DNA of 64,000 bases from Deltaproteobacteria bacterium. GTDB lineage: Bacteria; Desulfobacterota; Syntrophobacteria; Syntrophobacterales; Syntrophobacteraceae. The translations under genes and the position numbers were made by a program. The stretch covers positions 1 to 64,000 of the forward strand of contig JAAYVE010000046.1 of the NCBI GenBank assembly GCA_012517315.1, in the 5' to 3' direction. This document shows, piece by piece, positions 25,533 to 34,178 of this stretch. The notes beneath the pieces are model-generated. The model made no database searches. It had not been told where the DNA came from and was given only the letters and a program-made list of their open reading frames with translations. Positions within the stretch are counted from its first letter, which is position 1; each line of letters begins with the position of its first letter.

Positions 25533-26356
25533 ATCTCGACCAGACCACGCGCTGGCGGAGTCTGTCCGGGAAGGTCTGCACGGTCATCGTCGCCCTCTTC
25601 TTCGTGGCCGTCATGGACGGGCTCATCGCCATCCTGCGGCATCCCGTCAACCTGTTACTGCTCCTGCCGGGGGGATCCGAGGAGATCAGCGGTCTCCTGA
25701 GGGAGGAAGTGAAGGATTTCAGCCTCCTTCAGGTCCAGGGCGGCTCCGACAGGGTCCGCTTAGTCTTTCTGGAATCGCGGAAGGGCTTCTGGCTGGGGGG
25801 TGACATGTGGCGGGGAAAGGTGTCGGTGGATGTGGGTGCGGAGCCGGGAGACTATCCCCTTATCGTTCGCGAGGCGGGGGGAGCTCCGGGCAAACCCCTA
25901 TCCGTTCACGTCGTGAGGGTTCTGCCCGATGCCGACGCGTTGCGAAAGCAATCCAAATCCATGCTTCTGAAGTACGGGAACGTGTCCCCCTGGTTTGCAG
26001 TCATGGTGCTGCTGCCGTTGATTCTTCTGGGTTTCCTGACCAATTACCTTTTGGCCCACCGGCGCGAGCAGCTTTTGGCCCGAACGGGCCAGGGGGAAAT
26101 CTACCACATCGTTCGCGTGGATGAGGGACAGCAGGTGATTTTCGGCATGGGTTCGAAACACGGCCTTCAGCCGGGTATGACCGTGACCATTGTGGATGTC
26201 GCTCAAGCCCCCGTTTTCACTGGTGAGGTGGAAAAGGTCCTGGAGAAGGATGCCATGATCACCGTTCCGTTGGATTGCCCTGTCCGGACCGGCTATCTCG
26301 TGCGCGTAGGGGGTCTTTTCCTTGAGTCGGCAGGTGCGGAAAGCGTCGTCCCTTGA
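25529..26356 (+). CDS. Membrane protein with extracytoplasmic domain, unknown
   Basis: A 275-aa protein with membrane segments at about 17-36 and 152-172. An extracytoplasmic domain of about 110 residues lies between them (VKDFSLLQVQGGSDRVRLVFLE ... GDYPLIVRE), and a cytoplasmic tail of about 90 residues follows with a small beta-barrel look (VIFGMGSKHGLQPGMTVTIVD). I do not recognise the family. It is the last gene of the TauE operon, convergent with the PEP-synthase-like gene. Confidence 0.75.
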   Translation: MNLDQTTRWRSLSGKVCTVIVALFFVAVMDGLIAILRHPVNLLLLLPGGSEEISGLLREEVKDFSLLQVQGGSDRVRLVFLESRKGFWLGGDMWRGKVSVDVGAEPGDYPLIVREAGGAPGKPLSVHVVRVLPDADALRKQSKSMLLKYGNVSPWFAVMVLLPLILLGFLTNYLLAHRREQLLARTGQGEIYHIVRVDEGQQVIFGMGSKHGLQPGMTVTIVDVAQAPVFTGEVEKVLEKDAMITVPLDCPVRTGYLVRVGGLFLESAGAESVVP

Positions 26357-26551
26357 AGCGGCAAGGGCTGCCAACGCTTTGGCAAGGGACCTTCGGGCGC
26401 TGTTCGGAAGGCCGCCATGTCCCAAAGGAAAGGTGACGGCCGGCACCGACCGCCCCGAGAGCCAACCGGCGGCCGAGGGGTTCATTCTCGCCAAAAGCGG
26501 TGTCCTCGACTCTCGTCGGGAACCCTAAACCACGATCAGGAGCCGGTCGCA

Positions 26552-29158
26552 TCAATCCAGGTCGTAGTTGCCTTCCATGAATGCCGTGGCCACTTGTTCC
26601 ACGCGGGATTCATGGGTCATGAGCATGTCCATCTGGCGGGTGAACATGAGCAGCCGCCCGATGAGGTCGAGCTTTTCCTCGATCACGGGGGCTTCATACT
26701 TCTGAAAACGGGCATCCACCCGGTCCCCCGTCACGTCCACCGAAAAATCCATTTGAAGAAGAATGAGGGCGATCGCCCTGGCCCTCCGGTTCCTCCGAAG
26801 GTCGTCCGCGGCGCCTCCCTTGAAAGAGAAGGTGATGTAGTTCTTGTTCAGGGTCTGGCCGCAGTAGGCGTCCAGCACGCTGTAATGGTATCCCACGCGG
26901 GAACTGAAGTTGAGGTACTTGTCGGAGACAATGGCGTAGCTCCGGTCCCCGAACCGTTCCGCCGTCTGCTCGTTGGACAGCATCTGCTGCCCCATGACGG
27001 AGAGGAACCCGCCCAAGTCCACCGGTCTCGGCCTGAGGTAGCGCACTCCCTCGTGGGTCATGCCCCGCAGGAGGGCTTTGAACGGCGCGGACGTGACCTC
27101 CTCGACCCGCACCCTTCTTGGGACCTTGACTTCCTTGGCCAGTCCGCCTCCCAAATCGATGATGCAGAGGTCGATGGGCAACTGGGCATTGAGGCTGACA
27201 GCACATGAAGCCCCGTTGGAAACGATGTCGCTGATCTGGAACATGGCGTGATAGCAGGTTTCGTGGACGAAACGCATGATGTCGTGGAGGGAGCGGCAGT
27301 GCTCCGGCGTGAAGGAGGGGGAACGGGGGTCCAGAAGGCGTAGGGGAGTGATGAACGCCGCGATGCGCGAGAGGGTTTCGTGGACCGGGGTTCCGGTCAT
27401 GTGGGTTTCCCTTGCTGTTTGCAGCTCCAGGAGTTTTTCCACTCTTCCCTCGAAGACTCTCCCCCCAAAGGCGTCCACGGTGATCACCATCCCGTTGGGG
27501 ATCACCTGCGTCGCCCCCTTCATGCCCAGGACCGTGGGGACCCGGAGTTCCCTCGCAACCGACGCCATGTGCCCCGTGACGCTTCCCGTGTCGGTGATGA
27601 TGGCCTGCGCCTTCTGCATGACCACAACGTACTTGGGGGACGAGTGCTTCGCCACAAGAACCGCGCCTGCGGGAAAATCCTTCAGATCCTCGTCGGAGCG
27701 CACCTGGAAGGCGGGCCCACAACCGACCCCCGGGGAGGCCACGGCACCGTCCGACAGAAGAAGGCGGGAGTTCTCCAGGTCGGATGGGTTCAGAACGGGG
27801 GATTTCCCCAAGCCGCTCTCCATTTGCAGGGGGCGGGTCTGGAGGATGAGAAGCCGTCCCCCCGGGTCCAGGGCCCACTCCACATCCTGAGGGAGTCCAT
27901 AATGCTCTTCCAGGCGGATGGCGTAATCGGCGAGTTCTGAAATCTGGGCTGGTGTGAGGCAGGGAGCATCCTGTTTCTCCAGGGGGACCTCCATTTCCAT
28001 CAGTCCACCCTCCGGGTTCCGGACAAGCTGCACCGGCTTATGGGCGACGGTCTTCTCCACGACGCTCCTTTGCGAGTCCCTGTTCACACGGTAGGAATCG
28101 GGGGTGATGACGCCGTCGACGGCATACGGACCCAGCCCCCAGACGGCGGAAATGATCACCTCGTTATGCCCCGGCTCGAATGGGTGCCTGGAATAGATCA
28201 CTCCGCTGGCGACGGATTCCACCATTTCCAGGCAGGCGACACTCATGGCGGCGTGCTCGTCCGGGATGCCCATGGTGAGCCTGTACGCCATGGCCCTGGG
28301 GGTGAAAAGGCTTGCGATGATGTAGCGGTACGACTGGGCGAGTCGGTCTCTTGTGACGTTGAGCAAGGAAAGATATTGCCCTGCAAAGGAAAGGTGACTG
28401 TCCTCCCCGATGGCGCTGCTGCGGAGGGAGACACTGAGCGCCGTGCCTGAAGGAGAACGTCTGAGGAACCTTTCGTTCAGGGCATCCCAGGCGGAAACCA
28501 TGGCCTGGTGAAGTTCCTCCGGCACGGGTGACGAGATGATGAGCCGCTGGATGCCCTCGCTCACCTGGTTCAGACTCTCGGGGTTCCCAACATCCAGTTC
28601 CATCTTCATTTTTTGGATCTCGTCCACCAGGTTGTTGGCGGAGAGAAAGAGATGGAAGGCCCTCGTGGTGATGGCGAACCCGTCGGGGATGGGAAGATGG
28701 ACGCGGTTGCAGACCTCCCCCAGGTTGGCGTTCTTGCCCCCGACCCAGTCCACCATTTCCTTGGTGACGGCCGAATAGGGAAGGACCAGGTCGGCGACGG
28801 GCGCTTCCCTCCTCGCCTGAAGCTCATCCTTAATCTTCGTGTTGAGTTCCTCGAGAACCTGGTGCAGGAGAGGGTACGGTTTCCCCGAGAGAGCTTCCAG
28901 GCTTCGGACCATCCGCAGGGTGTAAAAGACGGCGCGGGCGGACATGGAGCGGATGTAAGCCATGCCGAAGGTTTCATGCCCTTGCAGCTTGACCTCCAGG
29001 TCCGTGATGATTTTGGACAATTCCGTGTTGGAATCGAGGAGGTCCTTGAACCGTTCGTACTTGGCGCGGAAGACGTCCGTCAGTTGATCGTCGGTCTGGG
29101 GACGGCGCAGGGACTTCCACCAGCGGACGACATTCAATCGGTCCAAAAGGGTCGTCAA
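26552..29158 (-). CDS. PEP synthase-like phosphotransfer protein with novel C-terminus
   Basis: About 868 aa. Residues 1-130 are helical. An ATP-grasp (PPDK N-terminal) domain follows: GGKNANLGEV, SLRSSAIGEDSHLSFAGQY, WGLGPYAVDGVITPDSY, and VEWALDPGGRLLILQTRPLQ. Next is the swivelling phospho-His domain (AIITDTGSVTGHMASVAREL, with the catalytic His in TGH). The PEP/pyruvate TIM barrel of true PEP synthase is absent. Instead a C-terminal region of about 280 residues with the motif FKGGAADDLRRNRRA is shared only with the paralogue at 36670. A TTG start at 29158 with AGGAGG eight bases away is preferred over ATG 29203 and aligns with the paralogue's start. The phosphate acceptor is unknown. Confidence 0.87.
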   Translation of the reverse strand: MTTLLDRLNVVRWWKSLRRPQTDDQLTDVFRAKYERFKDLLDSNTELSKIITDLEVKLQGHETFGMAYIRSMSARAVFYTLRMVRSLEALSGKPYPLLHQVLEELNTKIKDELQARREAPVADLVLPYSAVTKEMVDWVGGKNANLGEVCNRVHLPIPDGFAITTRAFHLFLSANNLVDEIQKMKMELDVGNPESLNQVSEGIQRLIISSPVPEELHQAMVSAWDALNERFLRRSPSGTALSVSLRSSAIGEDSHLSFAGQYLSLLNVTRDRLAQSYRYIIASLFTPRAMAYRLTMGIPDEHAAMSVACLEMVESVASGVIYSRHPFEPGHNEVIISAVWGLGPYAVDGVITPDSYRVNRDSQRSVVEKTVAHKPVQLVRNPEGGLMEMEVPLEKQDAPCLTPAQISELADYAIRLEEHYGLPQDVEWALDPGGRLLILQTRPLQMESGLGKSPVLNPSDLENSRLLLSDGAVASPGVGCGPAFQVRSDEDLKDFPAGAVLVAKHSSPKYVVVMQKAQAIITDTGSVTGHMASVARELRVPTVLGMKGATQVIPNGMVITVDAFGGRVFEGRVEKLLELQTARETHMTGTPVHETLSRIAAFITPLRLLDPRSPSFTPEHCRSLHDIMRFVHETCYHAMFQISDIVSNGASCAVSLNAQLPIDLCIIDLGGGLAKEVKVPRRVRVEEVTSAPFKALLRGMTHEGVRYLRPRPVDLGGFLSVMGQQMLSNEQTAERFGDRSYAIVSDKYLNFSSRVGYHYSVLDAYCGQTLNKNYITFSFKGGAADDLRRNRRARAIALILLQMDFSVDVTGDRVDARFQKYEAPVIEEKLDLIGRLLMFTRQMDMLMTHESRVEQVATAFMEGNYDLD

Positions 29159-29425
29159 GTCGGATTCCTCCTGTGCACGAGGATCGGCTTTCCCCGGAAC
29201 CATTCAACGGGGAGCTTCAGAATGGCGGGCAAGGTTTTCAGCTCATACTTGAAGTCTAGCGTCGCTCACCCCGAGGTGCAAGAAGGGTGGAGTGCGGGTC
29301 GCCGCGTGGGGGAGACCCGTTTCTCGTTTGCCGGAAAGCCCCATAATGTAAATTGCCAGAGTCTTCACAATCCACTATAGAAAAGCAAACCTTGGACAAG
29401 ACTCCGTTGGAGGTGATAGGCTTCC

Positions 29426-30913
29426 ATGGCTTTCAAACGAATTTCCCTTCGATTGCGCCTTTTCCTGCCGGTTTTCCTGATTCTTTTCACTGTCACCGCT
29501 GGAGCGGCCGGAGTTCTCTGGTTGTTTCGCGATGGCGCCTGGTCTTCCGGCCTCGCGCCGGACAGCAGGTGGGAGGGCCTCATCGCCGTCCGCGGCCTCC
29601 AGATCTCTCTTGCAATGCAAAAGGCCTGCCTGTTTTCCTATGTTCTGACCGGCGATCCGGAGAGGTTGGAGGAACTCGAGGCGCAACGGCGCGCCGCGGA
29701 GGATTTCCTCACGAAGATCAGACTCACGGTGGCCTACGGTGACATGAGAGAGCGCTTCAGGGGGATCAAGTCCCGGTTCGACCGGTTCAAGGAAGCGGGA
29801 GACTCCCTCGTTGCAGACCGGCGTTCTGAAAGGGCGGCGGATGATTCCCTCGTGAAAGAGGTAGACAGGGTTCTGGCGGAAGTGTTTCGACAGACCGGCG
29901 AAGCGGGTGATGTGCTGGAAGAAGGCATGGAGGGAGCCATGGGTGATTTTCAGTCCCGTGTGAAAAGCGTGTACGGACTGATGCTGGTGCTCTTTCCTGT
30001 CTGTCTCATGCTGGGAGTCGCGCTGCTCTATGTTCTGAATCACCAGGTCCTGGAACCCATCAGGGAGCTGGCGGCAGGAAATGACGGACCGGCCGGCGGC
30101 GGGCTGAAGATCCACGACGAGGTGACGGCCTTGAGGGAGCGGATTCAAAAGCTGGTGGAGGATGTGGATCAAACCCATTCGGAACTGCGGCAGAGCCGCG
30201 AGCACCTGGTTCAGTCGGAGAAGCTCGCCATGGTGGGTAAACTGGCGGCGGGCGTGGCCCACAGCGTGCGCAATCCTCTCACCTCCGTCAAGATGCGCCT
30301 CTTTTCCCTGGAGCGGAACCTGGAACTCAGCCCTCTCCAGAAGGAAGACTTCGACGTCATCTCCGATGAAATCCGCCACATCGATGCCATCCTCCAGAAT
30401 TTCCTGGAATTCTCCCGGCCCCCCAAGCTAAAGATCCAAAGCGTCAGTCTCTCCGATGTGGTGGACATGTCGGTGCAGCTTCTGAGACATCGGCTCGAGT
30501 CCTACGGTGCAGAGGTGGAACTGACCCGCCAGCAGCGTCTTCCGCCCATCCAGGGAGATCCGGAACAGCTCAAGGAAGTCTTGGTCAACCTGATCATCAA
30601 TGCGTGTGAGGCCATGGGTCAGGGGGGAAAGATCCACATCCAGGAGATGCAGGGGTTTTCGGAGCCCATGGGGCGGGTGGTGGTGCTTCAGATCAGTGAC
30701 ACGGGTCCGGGCATCCCGGAGGCTATTCGAGAGCAGGTGTTCCAGCCCTTTTTCAGCACCAAGGAGGAGGGGACGGGTCTGGGTCTGAGCATTGCCAGGC
30801 GGATCGTCGAGGATCACCGGGGATGTCTGAACCTCCGGTCCAAGAAGGGGAAGGGGACGACTTTCATTGTGACCCTTCCGTCCCAGGAGGATACGGCGTG
30901 GATAAGATCCTGA
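29426..30913 (+). CDS. Sensor histidine kinase (NtrB/ZraS-like)
   Basis: A 495-aa protein. Two membrane segments (about 10-33 and 185-207) enclose a helical periplasmic domain of about 150 residues, resembling four-helix-bundle sensors. A linker leads to HisKA with GVAHSVRNPLTS and HATPase_c with NLIINACEA, DTGPGIP, FQPFFSTKEEG and GTGLGLS. The HSVRNPL form is typical of kinases that partner NtrC-type regulators. The regulator gene starts inside its 3' end. A ribosome site GGAGGTGAT supports ATG 29426. Confidence 0.92.
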   Translation: MAFKRISLRLRLFLPVFLILFTVTAGAAGVLWLFRDGAWSSGLAPDSRWEGLIAVRGLQISLAMQKACLFSYVLTGDPERLEELEAQRRAAEDFLTKIRLTVAYGDMRERFRGIKSRFDRFKEAGDSLVADRRSERAADDSLVKEVDRVLAEVFRQTGEAGDVLEEGMEGAMGDFQSRVKSVYGLMLVLFPVCLMLGVALLYVLNHQVLEPIRELAAGNDGPAGGGLKIHDEVTALRERIQKLVEDVDQTHSELRQSREHLVQSEKLAMVGKLAAGVAHSVRNPLTSVKMRLFSLERNLELSPLQKEDFDVISDEIRHIDAILQNFLEFSRPPKLKIQSVSLSDVVDMSVQLLRHRLESYGAEVELTRQQRLPPIQGDPEQLKEVLVNLIINACEAMGQGGKIHIQEMQGFSEPMGRVVVLQISDTGPGIPEAIREQVFQPFFSTKEEGTGLGLSIARRIVEDHRGCLNLRSKKGKGTTFIVTLPSQEDTAWIRS

Positions 30914-32334
30914 TCGTCGATGACGATCCCCAGTTGAGGCAAAGCTTTGAACGGCTCCTCCTGCAAGAGGGGTACGCCGTGCAGACCGCCCCCACGGGTG
31001 AGGCCGCAATGGCCGTGATTCGCCAATCGGCTTTGGATTTAGTGATCATGGATGTGTGTCTGCCCGGGATGAGCGGCCTCGAGGTGCTCCGCACCATGCG
31101 GGAGACGGACTCGAGAATCCCGGTGATCGTCATGACCGCTTTCGGTACGACGGAGACAGCCATCGAGGCCACCAAGATTGGAGCCTTCGACTACGTCCTC
31201 AAACCGTTTGAAATCCCCGAAATCCTTGCTCTCATGAAGCGGGCCATCGAGGCCGGACGCATCATGCGATCCAGGGTGGAAATGGACGGTTCCTCCCAGG
31301 AGGGATCCCTGGAACTGATCGTCGGCAGAAGCAGGCCCATGCAGGAGGTCTACAAGGCCATCGGCCGGGTGGCACCAACGGATGCCACGGTCCTCATCCG
31401 AGGGGAGTCGGGGACGGGGAAGGAACTCGTCGCCCGGGCCCTTTACCAGCACAGTCTTCGTTCGGGGAAGCCCTTCCTGGTCATCAACTGCGTTGCCATC
31501 CCCGAGACGCTCCTGGAGAGCGAGCTTTTCGGCTATGAAAAGGGCGCTTTCACGGGAGCCTTGAGCAGGCGGGTGGGGCGGATCGAACAGGCAAACGGGG
31601 GAACGGTTTTTCTGGACGAAATCGGGGACATGCCCTTCACCATCCAGGCGAAAATCCTGAGACTTTTGCAGGAGCGCAGCATCGAGAGGCTTGGAGGGCG
31701 GGAGCCCATTCCAGTGGATGTGCGCATCCTCGCCGCCACCAACAGGGATCTCGAGGCGTCCATCGGAGAGGGGAAATTCCGTGAGGACCTCTATTATCGC
31801 CTGAACGTGGTCACCATTTGGCTGCCGCCTCTCAGGGAACGATCGGGGGACGTTGCCCTCCTGGCCGAGTATTTTCTGTCCAGATTCTCACGGGAAATGG
31901 AGGCGGAAAACCCGGGGATCACCGATGAAGCCAAGACCTTTCTGGACGGTCAAACCTGGCCTGGAAACGTGAGGGAACTGGCCAATGCCGTTCAAAAAGC
32001 GCTCATTTTCAGCAGGGGCTGCCCCATCGGCAAAGAGGACATGATTCGGGCCATCGGGGAACCCTCGCCAACTAAGGCACCCGATGGGGAACTCTCGGAA
32101 GAGACGATGCGGCACTGGGTTCGCAGGATCCTGTCGTCCGACCAAATGGACGGTCTTTTCGATGCCTGCATGGACCGGTTCGCCTGCCTTCTCATCACCG
32201 AAGCCCTCAACCTGACGGGAGGAAACCGCAGCCGGGCTGCAAAACTCCTGGGTCTCTCCCGCCCCACCCTTCTTGCCAAGATCGACCGCTATCGCCTCCG
32301 CTTCGAAACCTCCGTTTCCAGCGATCCCGACTGA
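30898..32334 (+). CDS. NtrC-family sigma-54-dependent response regulator
   Basis: A 478-aa protein. The receiver has VDDDPQL, acceptor Asp in VIMDVCLPGMSG and Lys in VLKPFE. The AAA+ domain has Walker A GESGTGKE, GAFTGA and Walker B VFLDEIGD. A Fis-type HTH closes it (GGNRSRAAKLLGLSRPTLLAKI). The GTG at 30898 with GGAGGA upstream is preferred over an ATG 25 codons earlier that would add non-receiver sequence. It overlaps the kinase gene by 16 bases, a classic coupled pair. The sigma-54 promoter at 32554 with its palindrome at 32430 is the likely target. Confidence 0.93.
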   Translation: MDKILIVDDDPQLRQSFERLLLQEGYAVQTAPTGEAAMAVIRQSALDLVIMDVCLPGMSGLEVLRTMRETDSRIPVIVMTAFGTTETAIEATKIGAFDYVLKPFEIPEILALMKRAIEAGRIMRSRVEMDGSSQEGSLELIVGRSRPMQEVYKAIGRVAPTDATVLIRGESGTGKELVARALYQHSLRSGKPFLVINCVAIPETLLESELFGYEKGAFTGALSRRVGRIEQANGGTVFLDEIGDMPFTIQAKILRLLQERSIERLGGREPIPVDVRILAATNRDLEASIGEGKFREDLYYRLNVVTIWLPPLRERSGDVALLAEYFLSRFSREMEAENPGITDEAKTFLDGQTWPGNVRELANAVQKALIFSRGCPIGKEDMIRAIGEPSPTKAPDGELSEETMRHWVRRILSSDQMDGLFDACMDRFACLLITEALNLTGGNRSRAAKLLGLSRPTLLAKIDRYRLRFETSVSSDPD

Positions 32335-32429
32335 AAGTCCTGGGATCTTCATCGCCGGTTCAGCACTCTTGCCTTCGGTCTTCGACCAATAGCCCGCTCT
32401 CCCAACCGCATGCCGAAATGGATTGGTTT

Positions 32430-32446
32430 CTTTACAAACTGTAAAG
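32430..32446. promoter_or_regulatory. Palindrome, candidate NtrC-type enhancer site
   Basis: CTTTACA (32430-32436) and TGTAAAG (32440-32446) form a perfect 7-base inverted repeat with a 3-base spacer. It is about 110-120 bases upstream of the -24 element at 32555 and just after the NtrC-type regulator gene. Confidence 0.6.
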
Positions 32447-32553
32447 TCTCCTGACAGGAAGCAGTGGGAAATTCTCCACGGAGTCTCCCCATCGACCCGC
32501 GCAATCACTCGCCGTTTCTCATGATGGGGATTGCACGGCGAGAAGACCGCTCA

Positions 32554-32569
32554 TGGCATGAACGTTGCC
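32554..32569 (+). promoter_or_regulatory. Sigma-54 promoter of the second TauE operon
   Basis: TGGCAT-N5-TTGCC with GG and GC exactly 10 bases apart, oriented toward the TauE gene at 32920. The leader would be about 340 bases long, which is unusual. Confidence 0.82.
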
Positions 32570-32583
32570 TAATGAATTTTTGA

Positions 32584-32682
32584 ACTCTCCGGGGAATCCA
32601 GCACAAGCGGATTCTCGCGATCTCGGCGCCAGCACCTGGATTGGTTCCCTGGAATGAAGACTTCGAAACATCCCCGGAGAGT
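32584..32682. repeat. Long-range inverted repeat in the leader of the second TauE operon
   Basis: ACTCTCCGGGGA (32584-32595) and TCCCCGGAGAGT (32671-32682) are perfect 12-base inverted arms with a 75-base interior. In the transcript this would close a hairpin of about 99 bases starting roughly 15 bases after the sigma-54 promoter. It could be a structured 5' leader. It could also be a trace of an element. Confidence 0.5.
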
Positions 32683-32919
32683 CCTCACACAAGCCTGTCC
32701 GAGAATCACAACGTCGTGCCCGCCCTCCGAATCCAGCGCGATCATTGTAAAATCAGGGTGGGCACAGGTGCGTCGTGCCTGCCGGAACCGGGCCTCAAGT
32801 TGCCGAGGGTTGCAGCGGTTCAGTCCCGGAATCATCGAAACCCATCGTGGTTTCACAAGCAGTGCTTCAGGTGTCTGATGTTGGGCAGGGTGTTTTTCAA
32901 AAAAGAGGAGGTTTGATCG

Positions 32920-34176
32920 ATGAGCGTAGCGAGAAGGGTTTTCGAGTTTCTGAAAGCCTCTTCGGAGGCCCATGCGAGATGGGACCTGGAAGTTTCCATG
33001 TCCATTCTCAAGAACAGAAAGAAGCTCCTGGTTCTGTTTCTGCTGTCCCTTCCCATTCTTGCGGTATCCTTCGTGGAAGCGGGAAGTATTCTGGGAGGCA
33101 AGACCGCTTACGCCCCCGCGTTTTACACCACCACCATTTTCATCGTTTCCATCGCCGTGGGACTGGCTGCCGGACTCATCACCGGCTGCATCGGCGCAGG
33201 CGGGGGGTTCATCATCACCCCGGCTCTCATGGCCGCCGGCGTCAAAGGCATCCTCGCCGTGGGGACGGACCTGTTTCACATCTTTGCCAAGGCCATCATG
33301 GGGACCACGGTGCACAAGAAGTTGGGGAACGTCTCCGTGAAACTGGCCATCGCTTTCCTCGTGGGTTCCGCGGGGGGCACGTTCATCGGCGGCGCCATCA
33401 ACAAAGGCCTCTACAACAAGGACCCCCTCTTGAGTGAAGCCTTCATCAGCGGTGTGTATGCCATCCTGCTCGGTTTCCTGGGATTCTACGCCTTGATCGA
33501 TTTTCTCAAATCGAGCAGGGGACCCTCAACGGCCGGAGGAGACGCCCACGGAGGCCCCGTTTCCGGAACCCCGGCCATCGCCGCCCGCCTTCAGGAACTC
33601 AGCATTCCACCCATGGTCCGGTTTGACGAGGATTTCGTGCCGGGGGGCAAGAAGATCTCCGGCGTGATCATCGCCCTAGGGGGCGTCGTCGTGGGGGTCA
33701 TGGCCGCCATCATGGGAGTGGGAGGCGGGTTCATCACCTTTCCCATGTTCGTTTACATCTTTGGGGTCTCCTCCATGACCACGGTGGGGACGGACATCCT
33801 GCAGATCATCTTCACGGCGGGACTTGCGGCCATCGGTCAATACGCCATTTACGGCTATGTCTTCTACACCCTGGCCATGGGCATGCTCATCGGGTCGCTT
33901 GTGGGCATTCAGGTGGGGGCGCTCACGACGAAGGTGGTGAAAGGAATCCACATCCGGGGATTCTATGCCGTTTCCATCCTGGCTGGCTTTGTCAACCGGC
34001 TGGCGACGCTGCCTAAGAAGTTCAACGAACTGGAGGTCCTGAACCTGCCCAAGAGCCTCGTCGCCAACATCGAGTTTGTGGGGAACATCGTGTTTTGGAT
34101 CGTGGTGGCCATCTTCGGCATCTGGATCTTCGGCAAGTTCTTTTCCAACCTTGGAATGCTGCGAGAGGAGGATTGA
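32920..34176 (+). CDS. TauE/SafE family anion permease
   Basis: A 418-aa protein, longer than usual because of an N-terminal extension of about 60 residues with one extra hydrophobic segment (about 37-55). The two family repeats are clear: ITGCIGAGGGFIITPALMAAG with AVGTDLFHI, and AAIMGVGGGFITFPMFVYIFG with TVGTDILQI. A hydrophilic loop of about 60 residues separates them. It likely moves sulfite- or sulfonate-type anions, though the substrate cannot be told. The ribosome site is GAGGAGG. It lies in the operon behind the sigma-54 promoter at 32554. Confidence 0.92.
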   Translation: MSVARRVFEFLKASSEAHARWDLEVSMSILKNRKKLLVLFLLSLPILAVSFVEAGSILGGKTAYAPAFYTTTIFIVSIAVGLAAGLITGCIGAGGGFIITPALMAAGVKGILAVGTDLFHIFAKAIMGTTVHKKLGNVSVKLAIAFLVGSAGGTFIGGAINKGLYNKDPLLSEAFISGVYAILLGFLGFYALIDFLKSSRGPSTAGGDAHGGPVSGTPAIAARLQELSIPPMVRFDEDFVPGGKKISGVIIALGGVVVGVMAAIMGVGGGFITFPMFVYIFGVSSMTTVGTDILQIIFTAGLAAIGQYAIYGYVFYTLAMGMLIGSLVGIQVGALTTKVVKGIHIRGFYAVSILAGFVNRLATLPKKFNELEVLNLPKSLVANIEFVGNIVFWIVVAIFGIWIFGKFFSNLGMLREED

Positions 34177-34178
34177 TC

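Noticed and set aside
32569-33315. Minus-strand open frame over the TauE leader
   Set aside because: It overlaps the start of the TauE gene in antisense, lacks a recognisable domain, and covers the promoter.
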